Below are positions 62,152-64,000 of a DNA stretch of 64,000 bases, piece by piece; within the stretch, counting starts at the first letter, position 1; each line of letters starts with the position of its first letter. This DNA comes from an uncultured Dokdonia sp. (GTDB taxonomy: Bacteria; Bacteroidota; Bacteroidia; Flavobacteriales; Flavobacteriaceae). Position numbers and translations under genes: made by a program. The stretch is taken from assembly GCF_947492815.1 (NCBI RefSeq), contig NZ_CANLOB010000007.1, positions 124,001-188,000 on the forward strand. Direction: 5' to 3'. The notes beneath the pieces were generated by a model. It saw only the letters and a list, made by a program, of their open reading frames with translations. It made no database searches and had not been told where the DNA came from.

Positions 62152-62913
62152 ATGAACTCATACACTCATGTTTTTATTTATATCCTATTTTTTTTCATGT
62201 CCAATATGATTATGCATAAAAAAATAATTAATACCATTAACCATGTAGAAAATAAATCTGTCTTCAGCTTATTTAAAAAAACAACTGCAAATTCTGATAT
62301 TTCTATTCTTACTGAAGAAGAAAAAAACACAATAGATTCGATTAGTATCAAAAATAAAAAGATGGAAATGCTTATTTATACTTTACTCATCATCAGTATA
62401 AGTATACTTATCATTTTAATTTACATTAATTCAAAACGAATACTCTACAAAAAGCGTTTTAAGGAGTTAATGAAAAAACAACATGTCCCATTCCAATCCT
62501 TAAAAAATATTATTGTTAAAAAATCTCCAGTTAAAGCTAAGCTGAATATTCCAAAAAATGTAATAACAGATATATTATGTGGTCTAGAAAAATTTGAAAA
62601 AAACAAAGAATTTCTTAACTCAAAAATATCGATTGCTAGTTTAGCCAAATCGATAGGAACCAACCCTAATTATTTATCCAAAGCAGTAAATCACTATAAA
62701 GAAATGTCATTTTCTCAATATATCAATACACTTAGAATAAAGTATTCTATAGATGCTTTAGAAAACAATACTGTTTACAGGAAATATACCTTAAAAGCAA
62801 TTGCTGCTGAGTTTGGGTTTAATAATACAGAGTCCTTTTCTAAGGCATTTTATAAAGAAACAGGAACAAAACCTTCTTTTTTCATAAAAAACTTAGAAAA
62901 GTTAACTACTTAA
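62152..62913 (+). CDS. short membrane AraC-type regulator lacking TPR sensor
   Basis: 253 residues. It opens with one hydrophobic segment ('VFIYILFFFMSNMIM'), a short loop of about 50 residues, a second membrane helix near 75-92 ('MLIYTLLIISISILIILIY'), and then the same linker and HTH domain as the gene at 56510 ('IASLAKSIGTNPNYLSKAV', 'IAAEFGFNNTESFSKAFYKETGTKPSFFI'). The whole TPR region is missing, so it is either a truncated paralogue or a constitutive or anti-activator form. Codon use and AT content are like those of 56510. Confidence 0.85.
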   Translation: MNSYTHVFIYILFFFMSNMIMHKKIINTINHVENKSVFSLFKKTTANSDISILTEEEKNTIDSISIKNKKMEMLIYTLLIISISILIILIYINSKRILYKKRFKELMKKQHVPFQSLKNIIVKKSPVKAKLNIPKNVITDILCGLEKFEKNKEFLNSKISIASLAKSIGTNPNYLSKAVNHYKEMSFSQYINTLRIKYSIDALENNTVYRKYTLKAIAAEFGFNNTESFSKAFYKETGTKPSFFIKNLEKLTT

Positions 62914-63127
62914 AACAATCTCAACAAAACCACAATAATAAAAAACAAGAAATAATCATAATACTTTAATCATTGTATTCCCCTTGAGACAGCCCCTAAC
63001 TCGGAGTACACTAATGAAGGTTTTTTTAATCTCAAAACTCCCATTTGCACCTATTTTACAGGCAGTAGCATTTTGAAGTCATGGATAATAACACCCTGAA
63101 ATTTGTGTTATCTCTACAAATAATTAA
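62914..63127. other. intergenic stretch, mostly unassigned
   Basis: I see no gene here. A short frame starting with ATG at 63081 is in a different frame from the decayed precursor that follows and is probably spurious. Confidence 0.5.
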
Positions 63128-63232
63128 AATAAAATTAAAGGTGGAAACCTTGATTCAAATAATCCCCTAAATCCTCCTGGATGTCTACAAACATCTGCTA
63201 TTATAATAAGTAAAGGTTGTAATACAAATTAA
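63128..63232 (+). pseudogene. decayed double-glycine peptide precursor (8th)
   Basis: An open frame without a start encodes 'NKIKGGNLDSNNPLNPPG' followed by 'CLQTSAIIISKGCNTN' and stop. GG, two Cys and several Ser/Thr match the cores of precursors 6 and 7. Immediately upstream the same frame reads 'VISTNN', then a TAA where a sense codon would be expected, and no leader Met in frame. It looks like a precursor inactivated by an in-frame stop and leader decay. Confidence 0.6.
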
Positions 63233-63253
63233 AAATTAGAACGTATAAAAATG

Positions 63254-63293
63254 AAAAGAGTGAATTTATGACCATATAGATTCACTCTTTTTC
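63254..63293. terminator. hairpin terminator between convergent units
   Basis: AAAAGAGTGAAT and ATTCACTCTTTT form a 12-pair stem with T-rich ends on both strands; the stem shares AAAAGAGTG with the 12.1-kb element. Confidence 0.8.
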
Positions 63294-63310
63294 GTTTTAT
63301 ATCTTTATAC

Positions 63311-63324
63311 GCTTTCGCGAAAGC
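63311..63324. repeat. 14-bp palindrome, copy 15
   Basis: Perfect copy with TATACGC/GCGTATA flanks, 11 bases beyond the lanC stop. Confidence 0.95.
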
Positions 63325-63334
63325 GTATACTAAA

Positions 63335-64000
63335 TCACCCAATCATTAAGCACTGGTCCCACTCTGTTTTTTCTGGATTGAGGTATGATAATATCGCAAG
63401 TCCTATTCCTGCAATTCCTTCTAAAAGACTATTTTCCTTTTCGTAAGTAGGAGTATCTCCACCTCTCCATTTCATATATCCAGCAGATCCGTCTTTATGA
63501 TGGTCTATAGTAAGTCCATAGTCCATCCAATAGTCTGTTGCTTCTTTAAATACTTCAACAGAAGTTTCTTTGTACATATAGTTAAAGATATGCATGACAC
63601 CAAAAGCACCATGACACAACCCTCCATCTACAATACGAGCCTCTTTTATATCTCGACGTGTAGCAGCATGCTCTAAGAGTTGTATTGAAGTTTGTTTTAT
63701 ATCTTCATCTTGCAATACGTTTCCTGCTTTCCACAATGAAACCGCTACTCCCAAATCTCCATAGCACCATGCTAGCCTATTGCTTTGACTTTTTTCATCA
63801 TCATTTGTGATCCAATCTGGAAAAAAAGACGCATCTGCTACTGGTTTTTTATAACTCATCATATGACTTAGTGCTTTATGAAGAAGTGGCAATGTATATT
63901 CTGAAAATACAGCATGATCTGAAAGTCTTGATAAAAAGTTTATAATACTTGACAATCCATGGGAGAGACTTAAATTACATCCTCTTAACCCTTCATCTCG
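63335..64000 (-). CDS. lanthionine synthetase C-like protein, N-terminus beyond the window
   Basis: The visible 221 codons are the C-terminal half of a LanC cyclase; the frame is open to 64000 and reads 'GLRGCNLSLSHGLSSIINFL' before the first internal start, so the gene clearly continues off the edge. Zinc ligands are C in 'LAWCYGDLG' and C-H in 'GLCHGAFGV'; the end is 'SYLNPEKTEWDQCLMIG'. LanC adds Cys thiols to dehydro-residues to form lanthionine rings, so it completes the pathway begun by the split LanB 11 kb away. Confidence 0.93.
   Translation of the reverse strand, partial: RDEGLRGCNLSLSHGLSSIINFLSRLSDHAVFSEYTLPLLHKALSHMMSYKKPVADASFFPDWITNDDEKSQSNRLAWCYGDLGVAVSLWKAGNVLQDEDIKQTSIQLLEHAATRRDIKEARIVDGGLCHGAFGVMHIFNYMYKETSVEVFKEATDYWMDYGLTIDHHKDGSAGYMKWRGGDTPTYEKENSLLEGIAGIGLAILSYLNPEKTEWDQCLMIG

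Noticed and set aside
63081..63170. ATG-started frame overlapping the decayed precursor
   Set aside because: Its frame passes the GG codons out of phase and ends soon after without leader-like or core-like sequence.

Overview
The window is low-GC DNA with dense gene packing, promoters of the Bacteroidota type (a TAnnTTTG box, sometimes with TTG about 19 bases upstream) and hallmark families of the phylum: GLPGLI proteins, a CarboxypepD-plug outer membrane receptor, DUF5686, bacterial alpha-2-macroglobulin and many lipoproteins. It is most likely a chromosome segment of a marine member of the Flavobacteriaceae. A 14-bp palindrome, GCTTTCGCGAAAGC, occurs 15 times at roughly 4.4-kb intervals, in both intergenic and coding positions. 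I recall this repeat from Dokdonia-type genomes, but I could not check that.

Region 1 (1-10.3 kb) handles sulfur amino acids and SAM. A minus-strand operon metY-metX-thrA-metZ, followed by a DUF2061 gene and a partial cysH-like gene, is preceded by a clear SAM-I riboswitch (6593-6714). On the plus strand are a nitroreductase-family gene under a 25-bp operator, a Fur-family regulator that lacks its zinc cysteines, and metK. The metK leader resembles a SAM-II riboswitch. Upstream of it lies an unusual array of hairpin repeats whose stems covary (8299-8780).

Region 2 (10.4-24.6 kb) holds a serine hydrolase, a TMEM175-like channel and a long minus-strand set: lipoprotein thioredoxin, secreted protein, two GLPGLI proteins, an outer membrane beta-barrel protein, TlpA, CIA30 and DinB. 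A histidine kinase/response regulator pair is divergent from this set. Three 10-bp-spaced direct repeats sit between them and are probably the response regulator's operator. The 3' end of the response regulator gene is duplicated around another copy of the hairpin repeat.

Region 3 (24.6-45.8 kb) is mostly housekeeping: deoxynucleoside kinase, two lipoproteins, membrane pyrophosphatase next to soluble pyrophosphatase, alpha-2-macroglobulin, DUF5686 receptor, pyruvate dehydrogenase E1 beta divergent from etfBA across a 28-bp perfect palindrome, bifunctional nuclease and a CNT nucleoside transporter.

Region 4 (45.8-64 kb) is the most interesting part, an AT-rich class I lanthipeptide locus. It encodes a split LanB (dehydratase plus a separate elimination/SpaB-C protein), a C39-peptidase ABC exporter, a HlyD partner and a LanC that runs off the right edge. 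There are seven intact double-glycine precursor genes, six of them under 70 codons, plus one decayed precursor. Three membrane-anchored AraC-type regulators are present, two with TPR sensor domains. The precursors fall into two promoter groups. Those near the left regulator carry a 22-bp palindrome. Those near the right regulators carry two CGAATTTCGA-like half-sites 21 bp apart, and two of these promoters have identical geometry, one of them driving a Cys-rich lipoprotein. An IS3-family element and a lanC remnant show that the locus has been rearranged. Gene content supports a model in which sensor-regulators switch subsets of modified peptides that are processed and exported by one shared machinery; the chemistry and targets cannot be read from the sequence.
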